From contig NZ_DAOUQB010000024.1 of NCBI RefSeq assembly GCF_030625865.1, positions 1 to 49,013 of the forward strand: a stretch of 49,013 nt of DNA, read 5' to 3'. Of the stretch, positions 15,128-23,032 are shown in pieces (the stretch's first letter is position 1; every line of letters starts with the position of its first letter). This stretch comes from Anaerotignum sp. Its GTDB lineage: Bacteria; Bacillota; Clostridia; Lachnospirales; Anaerotignaceae. The position numbers and the translations under genes were made by a program. The notes under the pieces are model-generated. The model ran no database searches. It was given only the letters and a program-made list of their open reading frames with translations, and had not been told where the DNA came from.

Positions 15128-15474
15128 ATCAAGCCCTTCTCTCTTATCCTCTGTTCAAACACATTATGTGTCACCCACGATCTAACCGTATTTCCTTTAA
15201 TTCCAATTGCTTCTCCGAATTCGTCAATGCTTAATTCTTTTCCATCCATTTTGATTCCCCAAAACGTCCTCTTGTTATCAGCAGTTGACCGTGAAACAAG
15301 ATGTATTTTGTGTTTTTTCGGCTTAACAATATTTTTGTTTAAATCCGCAACGCTCCCTGGCTTAGGCGTTATTTCGTCAGGTTGCCATCCAGTATTTTCA
15401 TAGGCTTGAAGTTTTTTCAAATAATCTATTTTGTGTTCTTTATGTTCGTCCGTTATTCGATCCCTTTTTTTCAT
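15124..15474 (-). CDS. hypothetical phage protein with C-terminal HTH-like segment
   Basis: A 116-residue basic protein starting MKKRDRITDEHKEHKIDYLKKLQAYENTGWQPDEITP. The second half contains a beta stretch (KIHLVSRSTADNKRTFWGIKMDG) and a probable helix-turn-helix (LSIDEFGEAIGIKGNTVRSWV), so it may bind DNA. The ATG at 15474 has GGGAG six to eight bases upstream and a 4-bp overlap with the YopX gene; the longer in-frame ORF is rejected because it lies inside that gene. Confidence 0.55.
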   Translation of the reverse strand: MKKRDRITDEHKEHKIDYLKKLQAYENTGWQPDEITPKPGSVADLNKNIVKPKKHKIHLVSRSTADNKRTFWGIKMDGKELSIDEFGEAIGIKGNTVRSWVTHNVFEQRIREKGLI

Positions 15475-15881
15475 TCTGTATCTCCCTTCGCTGGATTGTC
15501 GTGGATTGAGCCAATAACTTCGATGACCGGAACATACCTTTGCAAATCTATCCAAAACATATTATTTTTAATTGACTGAAAAACAAAAGAACCATGCAGA
15601 TAGACGCAAATCATAATGCCGTAGTCAATATCGTTTATGAAATCCCCCTCAAAAATCTTAACCCCGTTCTTATCCGTCAGACCAGTCCACTGTCCGACGG
15701 TTTCGGTGATAATGGTAACTGGTTCCCTCGTCAGCAAATCAGTTCTTATGATTACTTTTTCATATTCTGTAGGCAATGAACCATATTCATATCTATCCCA
15801 AGCTGTTTCTATTTCTGCAAGATAGCCATACACCCATTTCCCGTTATCTTTCCGTTTACCTCTAAACAAAATCTCTCGCAT
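15471..15881 (-). CDS. YopX family protein
   Basis: A 136-residue protein with the YopX signature: MREILFRGKRKDNGKWVYGYL at the start, then ETVGQWTGLTDKNGVKIFEGDFI and GIMICVYLHGSFVF, and the ending VIEVIGSIHDNPA. YopX proteins are widespread in Firmicutes prophages; their structure is known but the function is not. The gene follows the ASCH-domain gene by 2 bp. Confidence 0.9.
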   Translation of the reverse strand: MREILFRGKRKDNGKWVYGYLAEIETAWDRYEYGSLPTEYEKVIIRTDLLTREPVTIITETVGQWTGLTDKNGVKIFEGDFINDIDYGIMICVYLHGSFVFQSIKNNMFWIDLQRYVPVIEVIGSIHDNPAKGDTE

Positions 15882-15883
15882 TG

Positions 15884-16522
15884 TTATTCCCCCTTCTCAA
15901 TTCGCTCAAACTCAATCACCCAAACCCATGGGTTAGCGTCCCAGCTGTATGTATCAAGGTCTTGTTTTTTGATTGTGCTATTCCATAATTCAGCAAACTG
16001 CTCTTCGCTTGGACTTTCCACGCCCTCTTTAATGGCGTCCTCTTGTGCCATCTCCTGCAACCGTTCAACCCTAACACCAGTCACTTTCAGGAAGATTCTT
16101 GCGGCTTCTTTGGGCATGTGGATGGATGGTATCCACACATTGTCTTTGCATTGTTTTTCGTTTCCCCAATAACCAAATGTTGGCTCACCGTCCGCTTTAT
16201 ATCCATATCTATTTTTGCCTTCTAAAAATCCATCCGGAAGCCATCTGTCGCACCACGTTTCCCGAACATACGGTACATCACCAACTTGATATTTCGGTTT
16301 TACAACATTACTTCGCACTCCCCAAACGTCATGCGCTCCACGAGAATACAAGCAAACTCCCGTTTTAATGTGTCCTGTAAAATATTCCCCTAACGAATAT
16401 CCGCTATAGTTCGGATTGTATCCGTCTTTCATCACAAACTGAAAAGGATTCCGCCTTGTTACCGTCTTTCTGCCGTCCAAAATAGCCTTTGTCATTTCTG
16501 TATTGAATAAAATTGGTTTCAA
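15884..16522 (-). CDS. ASCH-domain-like protein
   Basis: A 212-residue protein. MKPILFNTEMTKAILDGRKTVTRR at the start, VPYVRETWCDRWLPDGF in the middle, IHMPKEAARIFLKVTGVRVERLQEM, and the ending WDANPWVWVIEFERI are the recurrent blocks of phage ASCH-type proteins, a PUA-like fold expected to bind RNA or modified nucleosides. The start is TTG at 16522, with AAGGAGTG seven bases upstream. It sits in the accessory block, with a 115-bp spacer upstream. Confidence 0.8.
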   Translation of the reverse strand: MKPILFNTEMTKAILDGRKTVTRRNPFQFVMKDGYNPNYSGYSLGEYFTGHIKTGVCLYSRGAHDVWGVRSNVVKPKYQVGDVPYVRETWCDRWLPDGFLEGKNRYGYKADGEPTFGYWGNEKQCKDNVWIPSIHMPKEAARIFLKVTGVRVERLQEMAQEDAIKEGVESPSEEQFAELWNSTIKKQDLDTYSWDANPWVWVIEFERIEKGE

Positions 16523-16637
16523 CTATATCACTCCTTATCGTGAATACCTATTCTCGTCCAAATTTGCCCCGCTGTATCCATTTTTATATCTTCGGTGACT
16601 AATTCTTCACCTAAAAACTAAAACGCCTGTAACAGCC

Positions 16638-16832
16638 TTAAAATGGCTTAGGCTTGTACGCCTTGATAAATATCAATTTCTTGTCGTTATATACCGCTGT
16701 ACCCTCGCCCCTTGCCAACCGTTCTCTCAGACTGATATAGCTGAGGTAGTTATCATTGGCGGCTAATCTGATATTGTCGTATGTGCCGACAGGTTCTCGG
16801 GTGTCGTAGTCCAGCTGAATTATTTTTGGCAT
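16638..16832 (-). CDS. hypothetical phage protein, 64 residues
   Basis: A basic protein starting MPKIIQLDYDTREPVGTYDNIRLAANDNYLS; the following ISLRERLARGEG and YNDKKLIFIKAYKPKPF give a small beta/alpha pattern. The start at 16832 is chosen because GGAGGG lies six bases upstream; a much longer frame exists but overlaps the SSB gene. The sequence resembles the short proteins that read out N-terminal NUMOD-like or sequence-specific modules (DxxxGxxVxxYxSIxxAA), but I am not sure. The 115-bp spacer that follows holds no clear gene. Confidence 0.5.
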   Translation of the reverse strand: MPKIIQLDYDTREPVGTYDNIRLAANDNYLSYISLRERLARGEGTAVYNDKKLIFIKAYKPKPF

Positions 16833-16845
16833 CGTCAACCCTCCA

Positions 16846-17268
16846 TCAAAAAGGTAAGTCCGAATCTTCGATAGTTTCGTCAATCGGATAGAAGCCATCT
16901 TCGCTATTATTTTGCTGTTGATTTCCCGAAACGCTTTTTCCCGCATCGGATTTTTTCTCTGCAAAATACTGTTCCTCAACCACAACGTCCGTACTCCATC
17001 GTTTTTTCCCTTCGTTGTCATCCCAGGAACGAACTTGCAATCTGCCGACAACGGAAATCATCATGCCTTTGTGTAAATACTTCTCCGCAAACTCCCCAGC
17101 CTTGCCAAACGCTACGCAGTTGATGAAATCAGCATCCAGTTGATTTTCTTGCTTAAATCTGCGGTTGACCGCTAAAGTATATCTTGCTACCGCCTTTGGT
17201 TCTGCTCCCTGTGAGTATCTTATTTCAGGATCTCGCACTAGGCGGCCCATAAGAATAGCCTTGTTCAT
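16846..17268 (-). CDS. ssb: single-stranded DNA-binding protein
   Basis: A 140-residue OB-fold protein: MNKAILMGRLVRDPEIRYSQG at the start, AVARYTLAVNRR, ADFINCVAFGKAGEFAEKYLHKGMMISVVGRLQVRSW, then a disordered Gln/Asn/Ser linker and the acidic tip DSDLPF that recruits partner proteins. This is the classic bacterial/phage SSB layout. The ATG at 17268 has GGAGGG six bases upstream and overlaps the DnaC-like gene's stop. It protects single strands in replication and works with RecT nearby. Confidence 0.95.
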   Translation of the reverse strand: MNKAILMGRLVRDPEIRYSQGAEPKAVARYTLAVNRRFKQENQLDADFINCVAFGKAGEFAEKYLHKGMMISVVGRLQVRSWDDNEGKKRWSTDVVVEEQYFAEKKSDAGKSVSGNQQQNNSEDGFYPIDETIEDSDLPF

Positions 17269-18152
17269 CACTTACCCTCCATCAATCTAATTTGCAATTC
17301 CTCATTTTCTTTTCTGGCAATAGCCTTTCTGACGTCCTCTTCCGGCATCTTAATCGGGATGCACATTTTAAAAATCCTGCTTTTCAATCTTTCGTCATGT
17401 TCCAGGTTCTCAATTTCGCAGTTGCTAGTAAAAATCGTGATTTTACTGTGCTTCATCCGATTATCGAATATCCCGAACAATATTTCATTTACCCATGGCG
17501 TTTTATTCTCCACGCCGATATCGTCAATTATCAGCACATCAACATCGGTCACAGATTCAATCACTTGACTTTCTGTGTATTCGGTGTCCTTGTTGTAGGT
17601 GTTTTTAATCTCCTGCAATAAATCAATGCTAGTGATAAACTTTACTTGTCGTCCAATTGTGTTAAGCAACACATTTCCCAAACTTACCGCAAGCCTTGTC
17701 TTTCCACTTCCTCTTGTTTTTGAGTAGAAATAAATCCCCTTGCCATCACGTTCGAATTCTTCAAAACTGCGTATGTAGTTGGCTGTCATTTGTTTTGCTT
17801 TTCTGGCAAGCTGTGTATTTGATTCATTTTCATAGCAATTTACTTCGAATGAATTTACTGTCAACCCTGTAAACTCCGTCGGTATATCTGCAAACTTAAG
17901 CCTGTTCTTTTGCATTGCATCTTTGTGACACTGACAAAATGCGTCATACAAGATACCAGTCTTTTTTTCCACGAGATGAATTATCCCTGTGCCATCGCAC
18001 TGCCCATACGGACAATCAGAAGTCGCATTCAATATCTTGTAGTCCTCCCGGTTTATTTCCTGCTCTTTCGAGGGCGATTCGATTAAGTCGTTCCCCTTCT
18101 GTTTCTTCAACTCGTTCTGAGCGTTCCGCATTATCTGTTCTATGCTTTCCAC
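17268..18152 (-). CDS. DnaC-like helicase loader (AAA+ ATPase)
   Basis: A protein of about 294 residues. The N-terminal part has a Cys motif (CPYGQC then FCQC) like that of phage DnaC proteins; the AAA+ domain shows Walker A KTRGSGKTRLAV, Walker B DVLIIDDIGVE, sensor-like FTSNCEIENL and an arginine in HDERLKSRI. It loads the replicative helicase onto the phage origin. The start is best at GTG 18152, behind GAGGTGA; another GTG lies three codons upstream. The gene overlaps the end of the replisome organiser gene by about 137 bp in another frame, an unusually long overlap. Confidence 0.85.
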   Translation of the reverse strand: MESIEQIMRNAQNELKKQKGNDLIESPSKEQEINREDYKILNATSDCPYGQCDGTGIIHLVEKKTGILYDAFCQCHKDAMQKNRLKFADIPTEFTGLTVNSFEVNCYENESNTQLARKAKQMTANYIRSFEEFERDGKGIYFYSKTRGSGKTRLAVSLGNVLLNTIGRQVKFITSIDLLQEIKNTYNKDTEYTESQVIESVTDVDVLIIDDIGVENKTPWVNEILFGIFDNRMKHSKITIFTSNCEIENLEHDERLKSRIFKMCIPIKMPEEDVRKAIARKENEELQIRLMEGK

Positions 18153-18894
18153 TGCTGTCACCTCGTTTTTCTAATTTATCCCATGCGATTCCTTGCCAAC
18201 CGTTACCCATGCACTCCGTAATTAAATTAATAACCGCATTTTCGCCATATTTTAAAACTTGGTTTTTAACCTGAGTGCATAAATTTCTTAGTCCTGTTTC
18301 TTTGTATGACTTCCTGTTTTCTTTTTTGTATGCAACCCATTCAAGCATTTTTTCTCCAAGAGAATAGGAAAAGCATTGCTCCTTGATGTAAATGGAGGGT
18401 GAAAACGAAGTTTTCTTTTCTTTTGGTTCTTCATCCTCTCCCTTGCCCTCTTCTAAACCTAAACCTAAACCTTTATCTAAATCTAAACCTAAACCTAAAC
18501 CTAAACCTGTGTTATCATTTTGTTTACATTTTGGAAACATTTTGTTTCCATCGTTCAAAGAGTATGATTTATTGCCTTTTATCAGCAATTTATTCATTTC
18601 CTCTTGATACACTGTAGGTGTATACCTGTCCCCTTGAATGGTGTTATGCATCCTCCAATGTTTAATAACGATTACGCCATCATCAAACACAAGAACGAAC
18701 CTTTTTGCAATAAGCAGCTTCAAATCATCATCACTCGCACCTATCATGCGCTGTATTCTCTTTGGGTTCCCTATAAACCCATCATCATCAGCACGCATAT
18801 TTAGGTGAAGGTATAAACATTGGCTTGATAAAGGCATATCTAAAAATGCATCGCTGTCTAAAATGTGTATTGTAAACATTCTTTTTTGTGCCAC
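18016..18894 (-). CDS. phage replisome organiser (DnaD-like)
   Basis: A 292-residue protein. The N-terminal winged-helix part (AQKRMFTIHILDSDAFLDMPLSSQCLYLHLNMRADDDGFIGNPKRIQRMIG...) is the standard replisome organiser start (DSDxFLxMPxSxQxLYFHLxMxADDDGFxxNPKxI). A low-complexity middle made of Gly-Leu/Asp-Leu dipeptides and acidic residues follows, then a DnaD-like C-terminal helical domain (SYSLGEKMLEWVAYKKENRKSYKETGLRNLCTQVKN). It binds the origin and recruits the DnaC-like loader. The start is GTG at 18894 behind GGAGGTG, one base overlapping the RusA stop. Confidence 0.88.
   Translation of the reverse strand: MAQKRMFTIHILDSDAFLDMPLSSQCLYLHLNMRADDDGFIGNPKRIQRMIGASDDDLKLLIAKRFVLVFDDGVIVIKHWRMHNTIQGDRYTPTVYQEEMNKLLIKGNKSYSLNDGNKMFPKCKQNDNTGLGLGLGLDLDKGLGLGLEEGKGEDEEPKEKKTSFSPSIYIKEQCFSYSLGEKMLEWVAYKKENRKSYKETGLRNLCTQVKNQVLKYGENAVINLITECMGNGWQGIAWDKLEKRGDSSGKHRTDNAERSERVEETEGERLNRIALERAGNKPGGLQDIECDF
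18452..18511 (+). repeat. hexanucleotide tandem repeat in the replisome organiser gene (candidate origin)
   Basis: About ten hexamers in register, mostly CCTAAA or TCTAAA with one CCTTTA interruption. On the coding strand these are TTTAGG units that encode Gly-Leu and Asp-Leu dipeptides. The unit length keeps the reading frame, so copy number can change without a frameshift. In several Firmicutes phages direct repeats inside the initiator gene form the replication origin; this is the best origin candidate in the prophage. Confidence 0.6.
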
Positions 18895-19301
18895 TATTCC
18901 ACCTCCTGCACCCACACAACCGTCTTAGGGGTTTCGGAGTATTCCTTCTTGACTGATAGCATCCAAATTTGACTATCGTCTTTGTACGCACAACCGCTCA
19001 AACCGTCTAATACTGCTTTTGCCATGTTGTCCAGGTCTGGTTTTTTGGTGTGCTGAATTTTACCTATCAACATAAACTCTTTCGCTCTCTTCGTGGTGCT
19101 TTTGGGTATCGGCATATAAAAGGCTATCTGCACCGCTAAAGGCTTGTCTGTGGGGCTTAAATTGCCATATACTGCATCCCAACATTGCTGTATGTATTTT
19201 TCGTGTTGCTTTGTTTTCGGCGGTGTGTAGGTACCGTGTTTCGACCACCGAGGGCGACCCTTAGGGACTGGTGTACCTAGTATTTCAATTTTAAATTCCA
19301 T
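18894..19301 (-). CDS. RusA-like Holliday junction resolvase
   Basis: A 135-residue protein: MEFKIEILGTPVPKGRPRW at the start, then AVQIAFYMPIPKS, and the diagnostic active-site block KKPDLDNMAKAVLDGLSGCAYKDDSQI, which carries the catalytic aspartates, ending TVVWVQEV. RusA dimers cut Holliday junctions and branched DNA during phage recombination and packaging. GAGGTGAAAC precedes the ATG. It sits between the MBL hydrolase and the replisome organiser. Confidence 0.93.
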   Translation of the reverse strand: MEFKIEILGTPVPKGRPRWSKHGTYTPPKTKQHEKYIQQCWDAVYGNLSPTDKPLAVQIAFYMPIPKSTTKRAKEFMLIGKIQHTKKPDLDNMAKAVLDGLSGCAYKDDSQIWMLSVKKEYSETPKTVVWVQEVE

Positions 19302-19309
19302 GTTTCACC

Positions 19310-19942
19310 TCAATTCTCGTGCTGGTGCATATAAATATACTCGCTCTTATCGCCGAGATTCCTATACAACCAATCGTTGCATTTTTCTAGGCTCAAATGA
19401 TTTTTCAAAACGTCATATTCATAGCAATGAATACCTTGGCTCTCTTTTTCCTTTATCCGTTCCAAAATCTCTGGCTCCGAATAATTTGCTTCGATCATGT
19501 ACAAATCATAGTTAGGTGCTTCTATGCCGTTTAGGCTGTTTGTGTCTGTTGCATAAAACAACGCATTATTCGCAATCCATACATGATATCCACAGTTTGA
19601 AACATTGTGTAATAACCGTTCTGGCATAATTGTAAACTTAGGATATATAAAACAATAACCAGGTGCATACACGTCAATTTGTTCCTTTTTAACACCACAT
19701 TTCAGTAAATCCGTAACCAACCATTCACAGCACCCAAACCGCAATGTCGGGCGTTCAAAGGCTAATTTTCTGATGGTTGCCTTATTAAAATGGTCTCCGT
19801 GAATATGGGTTAATAAAACAAGCTGAATATCTCGGTAGTATTGCAGGAGTGCCTTAAACGGCACCCCGCAATCTATCAAAATTACTTTGTCTATTACCGT
19901 CGCATTGCCTTTACTGCCTGTAGAAATGATATTATAGATCAT
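19310..19942 (-). CDS. MBL-fold metallohydrolase
   Basis: A 210-residue protein with the metallo-beta-lactamase motif LLTHIHGDHF (HxHxDH), a preceding IDCGVPFKALLQYY, then FYATDTNSLNGIEAPNYDLYMIEANYSE with the downstream metal-binding aspartate, and a HLSLEKCNDWL end. Members next to phage recT are common and may act as nucleases or phosphodiesterases in recombination; the substrate is unknown. The start at 19942 (MIYNIISTGSKGNATVI) overlaps the recT end by 11 bp; the longer frame upstream is inside recT. Confidence 0.85.
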   Translation of the reverse strand: MIYNIISTGSKGNATVIDKVILIDCGVPFKALLQYYRDIQLVLLTHIHGDHFNKATIRKLAFERPTLRFGCCEWLVTDLLKCGVKKEQIDVYAPGYCFIYPKFTIMPERLLHNVSNCGYHVWIANNALFYATDTNSLNGIEAPNYDLYMIEANYSEPEILERIKEKESQGIHCYEYDVLKNHLSLEKCNDWLYRNLGDKSEYIYMHQHEN

Positions 19943-20837
19943 CCATGGACACCTCTTCTGGTTCTTCCGGCTGTGGTTCCGGTTCTGGTGTAAGGTCTGT
20001 GATGTCTGGTTCGTCCACATATTGAGGTGTACCATCTTTGTCAATCATGGTTTCATCAGCTTCAAAAGCTTGTCTTAAATCAATACTCATTATTCCCCAC
20101 TTGCTGATTAACTGACGCAACATCGTTTTGTATGCCATACCGTCAAAGTCCTTATACCAAAAGCTGCTATAAAGCCATTCTGTACTCTTATCGTAATTTC
20201 CTCTTTCAAAATCTTCGAAAGATACTTTTTTGACAGGCCCATTTTTTGTATTTATAGTGTAGGCATTGAGGCTGAAAGCTGGACTATATTTATTTGCATG
20301 GTTAGCCATCTTTTCTTTAGACCAATACATGATTTTTTTGAATCCATTGAGATACTCAAACATTGCATAATAACCGATTGTTTCAGCCGCTTCTCTCTTC
20401 ATATCATCTTGGATCATATTAACTTCGATTATTTCATTTAAAGGGTCGTAGTTGATTAATTCGCCTTTTTTGAGCGCAACCACATTAATATGTTTGTAAT
20501 ATCCTGACCGTTGCGCTAACTGGATATAACCTTTGTATCCAAGAATAAACGTAGCCACTGTTCTGTTATTTTTTTTATCTTTAAACGGAACCATATAGTA
20601 TTGCCCCAACTGCGGACTAGGTGACAATTCAAGGCTTTCTCCGAGCAATGCACTTGATAAAATTGTTCCTGCATCACATGTTTGTAAGTCTGGATTGATA
20701 GCCACCGCCGAACTAATAGAAGCGATAAACCGTTGCGCCCTTTTAGGGTCTTGCAAGGTGTTATTGATAAGGTTTTTATATGTATCAGTCTGGATTGCTA
20801 CGGAAAACTTGGGTCTTTGTGCTACTTGATTACTCAT
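19932..20837 (-). CDS. recT: RecT family single-strand annealing recombinase
   Basis: A 301-residue protein with the RecT core: PKRAQRFIASISSAVAINPDLQTCDAGTILSSALLGESLELSPSPQLGQYYMVPFKDK, ATFILGYKGYIQLAQRSGYYKHINV and the C-terminal DGMAYKTMLRQLISKWGIMS. An acidic, proline-rich tail (EPEPQPEEPEEVSMDDL) follows. It anneals complementary strands in phage recombination with the neighbouring SSB and RusA. No exonuclease (RecE/YqaJ) gene is visible nearby; the DUF1351 protein lies in that place. Its ATG overlaps the upstream stop. Confidence 0.95.
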   Translation of the reverse strand: MSNQVAQRPKFSVAIQTDTYKNLINNTLQDPKRAQRFIASISSAVAINPDLQTCDAGTILSSALLGESLELSPSPQLGQYYMVPFKDKKNNRTVATFILGYKGYIQLAQRSGYYKHINVVALKKGELINYDPLNEIIEVNMIQDDMKREAAETIGYYAMFEYLNGFKKIMYWSKEKMANHANKYSPAFSLNAYTINTKNGPVKKVSFEDFERGNYDKSTEWLYSSFWYKDFDGMAYKTMLRQLISKWGIMSIDLRQAFEADETMIDKDGTPQYVDEPDITDLTPEPEPQPEEPEEVSMDDL

Positions 20838-21927
20838 ATTTATATCCTCCTTCTACTAAAAAAGCTTTTAATTCTTTCAGTTTGCTGATTGGTGCTGTTA
20901 CCTTAAACGACAACGTTCTTACTGGGTCTGGTGCTTTTTCTGACTCCTGCGGTCTTGGTTCTGGTGCAGATACAGCTTGTTTTGGAGGTTCTAACGGCGT
21001 AGAAGCGACATTTTCAACCTTCTTAGCAGCTTCGGCTTGCGCCTGTCTCTTAGCTTCAATTTCTGCCTGTCTGGCTTTTTGTTCCTCAATGGCTTTATGG
21101 CGTGCAACCACTGCCGTAATTGATTGAGAACAATTCAAATTGTTTTTATACTCCACAAGGATTTCTTCTTTAAATTCCTGTGTATCAATCAAAGCCAAAT
21201 CATCAGCAATGCGGTCAATAAATTGTTGCGCCTGTTCTTTCAAAGACTTCACACTCGCGGACAATGTGACGTTAATTTTTGCATCTTTAAAATATACAAA
21301 ATCTATATTTTTACTGCATAAATATTCGTCAAAATATGCCTTAACCTCCGTTTCTTTTTGGGTTTTTAACTCTCCCTCGACCTCTCCAATACGCTTCTTG
21401 AGTGTGGCATCTGCAACAGTCAATTTGTCAGATACGCAAGCTTTGTAAACATTCAAAAAATTATCATATGGTGCCATAATTACATTTTTTACCGTCTTAC
21501 GCTGTTCCTCGAGTTCGTTGTATTTTTTATTTAACTCAGCCCTTGCCGCCTTTACAGCCTTGATATTATCCTCTGTACAAGGCAATGCTAATGCGCTGTT
21601 TACCTTCGTGTCGATTTCGTCAGATAGGCTTTTCAGCCGTTCTTTAATGATGGGCAACTGTTCCACAACAATTAAATCTTGCGGTTGATTGATTTCGTCA
21701 ATCGTCACATTTTGTGATTCTAAATCAATGATGGAATTAACATATTTCAATTTATCGCCGTACTTTTCGCTCTCTTCCTGTGGAACATCGGTGGAAGTAA
21801 CAACCAGCTTTTTCCCTTCTTCCGTGGTAACAACTTCTCCCTCTGCCACTTCTTCTCTACTGCCATATGTATATTCTCTGCCTTTCGGTGTTCCGTCATC
21901 GTTTAAAAACTTGCATTTGATTAACAT
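20830..21927 (-). CDS. DUF1351 protein with an extra N-terminal domain
   Basis: A 365-residue protein. Residues ~1-62 form a separate module (FLNDDGTPKGREYTYGSREEVAEGEVV...VTSTDVPQEESEKYGDK), a pattern found as a stand-alone small phage protein. Residues ~75-270 are the DUF1351 coiled-coil region (YNELEEQRKTVKNVIMAPYDNFLNVYKACVSDKL...), followed by an Ala/Glu coil, a proline-rich linker and a small C-terminal domain (RTLSFKVTAPISKLKELKAFLVEGGYKYE). DUF1351 proteins accompany RecT in many phages, likely as recombination partners. The start overlaps the upstream stop by 7 bp. Confidence 0.85.
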   Translation of the reverse strand: MLIKCKFLNDDGTPKGREYTYGSREEVAEGEVVTTEEGKKLVVTSTDVPQEESEKYGDKLKYVNSIIDLESQNVTIDEINQPQDLIVVEQLPIIKERLKSLSDEIDTKVNSALALPCTEDNIKAVKAARAELNKKYNELEEQRKTVKNVIMAPYDNFLNVYKACVSDKLTVADATLKKRIGEVEGELKTQKETEVKAYFDEYLCSKNIDFVYFKDAKINVTLSASVKSLKEQAQQFIDRIADDLALIDTQEFKEEILVEYKNNLNCSQSITAVVARHKAIEEQKARQAEIEAKRQAQAEAAKKVENVASTPLEPPKQAVSAPEPRPQESEKAPDPVRTLSFKVTAPISKLKELKAFLVEGGYKYE

Positions 21928-22103
21928 TTGACATCCTCCTTTTTCCCACCTAACATTGCATAAATAACCTTTGACTCTGGATATTCTGCAGCCTCTATGT
22001 ATGTAAGCGTAGCCTTAACTCTACCGTTCAACTCTTGCAACTCCTGCATATCGTTTTCGGGTAGTAATTCGGTAGTTAAATTTTTATTTACAACTGATTC
22101 CAT
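21921..22103 (-). CDS. hypothetical phage protein, 60 residues
   Basis: Starts MESVVNKNLTTELLPENDMQELQELNGRVKATLTYIEAAEYPESKVIYAMLGG. The helical middle may form a coiled coil. The ATG at 22103 has AAGGAGTG six bases upstream; the longer frame lacks a ribosome site. It lies just upstream of the DUF1351 gene, with a 7-bp overlap. Function unknown; a small partner protein in the recombination cassette is possible. Confidence 0.6.
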   Translation of the reverse strand: MESVVNKNLTTELLPENDMQELQELNGRVKATLTYIEAAEYPESKVIYAMLGGKKEDVKC

Positions 22104-22107
22104 AAAA

Positions 22108-22731
22108 TCACTCCTTTTCCGGTTCGAGTTCGGCGGCTTTAAGTTGTAAATTTTCAAGCAATTTGGGGATGTTTAATCTGTTAATCGTCTCCACCGCCAA
22201 CTGGTCTTTTAAGTTTTGTTCAAGTGTTTTTAAAACCATTTCTTCTGATTCCGTTTTAGCTTTTTTAATCATTGCGCTAACTTTAGAAGCAAGTTCTTTT
22301 TCCAAATATTTATCGATAAAATATTCATTTATAGAGATTTTTCTGTCTCTTTCATATCTAGCTTCGCTACCATCACTATCAAACACCTTACGATTCAAAA
22401 ATGCTTCGTAACGCTCGCCTACATATTCGCTCATGGATTTATACTCTATCTCACTTCCCCAAGTGCTTTTCTTGCAAGGGATTTTCATTTTTGAAATTTC
22501 ACCTTCGCAAATCATTTTGATAAAATCGTCAACTTTTTGCTGGATAATTTCTTCTGATTGTTTGATTTTTTCGGAAATTACATCATCAACGGCCTTTACA
22601 GATTCTTCGGTTGCTTTCTTGAGTAGTCTTTCTTTCACACCCGAAATCACTTGCGCCTTTATTTCATCATCGATAGAAAATTCTTCGTCTTCTATCCAAT
22701 CAAGTTCTACTTCAATATTAAATTTTGCCAT
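22108..22731 (-). CDS. hypothetical helical phage protein
   Basis: A 207-residue, acidic, largely helical protein. It starts MAKFNIEVELDWIEDEEFSIDDEIKAQV (a beta strand and acidic turn), has a long coiled-coil-like middle (KATEESVKAVDDVISEKIKQSEEIIQQKVDDFI), a central MKIPCKKSTWGSEIEYKSMSEYVGERYE, and helices to the end. It shares general design with the 249-residue protein at 23033-23782. GGAGGATG precedes the ATG. No family recognised. Confidence 0.6.
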   Translation of the reverse strand: MAKFNIEVELDWIEDEEFSIDDEIKAQVISGVKERLLKKATEESVKAVDDVISEKIKQSEEIIQQKVDDFIKMICEGEISKMKIPCKKSTWGSEIEYKSMSEYVGERYEAFLNRKVFDSDGSEARYERDRKISINEYFIDKYLEKELASKVSAMIKKAKTESEEMVLKTLEQNLKDQLAVETINRLNIPKLLENLQLKAAELEPEKE

Positions 22732-22775
22732 TTGACATCCTCCTAATTATGTTCTACAATTACAGTGACTTTTTA

Positions 22776-23027
22776 TCAATGTCCCTTTCTGGTGTTGCAG
22801 CACCTATGGGACTTTTTTAATTTCATTATGTCCTGCGTAATTTCATCTATCTGCACCACGAGTGACCATGTAACAACCACGATGATAAAACCGCACAGTA
22901 TAGGCCAACTTGTCCACAGTGCATCTATAGCGGCATAAATAAATGCGATATTAGCCGTAATTGCAACCAACCATATAATTAATGCTTTGATAGATTGAAT
23001 GGCTCTACGACGCTTATAATTGGTCAT
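22776..23027 (-). CDS. small two-helix membrane protein
   Basis: An 83-residue protein: basic start (MTNYKRRRAIQSIKALI), helix 1 (IWLVAITANIAFIYAAIDAL), a short loop, helix 2 (WPILCGFIIVVVTWSLVV), then QIDEITQDIMKLKKSHRCCNTRKGH. The start at 23027 is chosen over an upstream TTG because GGAG is placed about nine bases before it. Function unknown. Confidence 0.55.
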   Translation of the reverse strand: MTNYKRRRAIQSIKALIIWLVAITANIAFIYAAIDALWTSWPILCGFIIVVVTWSLVVQIDEITQDIMKLKKSHRCCNTRKGH

Positions 23028-23032
23028 AGTTA

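Noticed and set aside
16523-16637. Fragment of ~30 codons before the ASCH-domain gene
   Set aside because: Open but lacks a usable start codon and ribosome site; at most a gene remnant.
18452-18511. Telomere-like function of the CCTAAA repeats
   Set aside because: The tract is within a coding region and keeps the frame; a protein linker and possible iterons explain it better.
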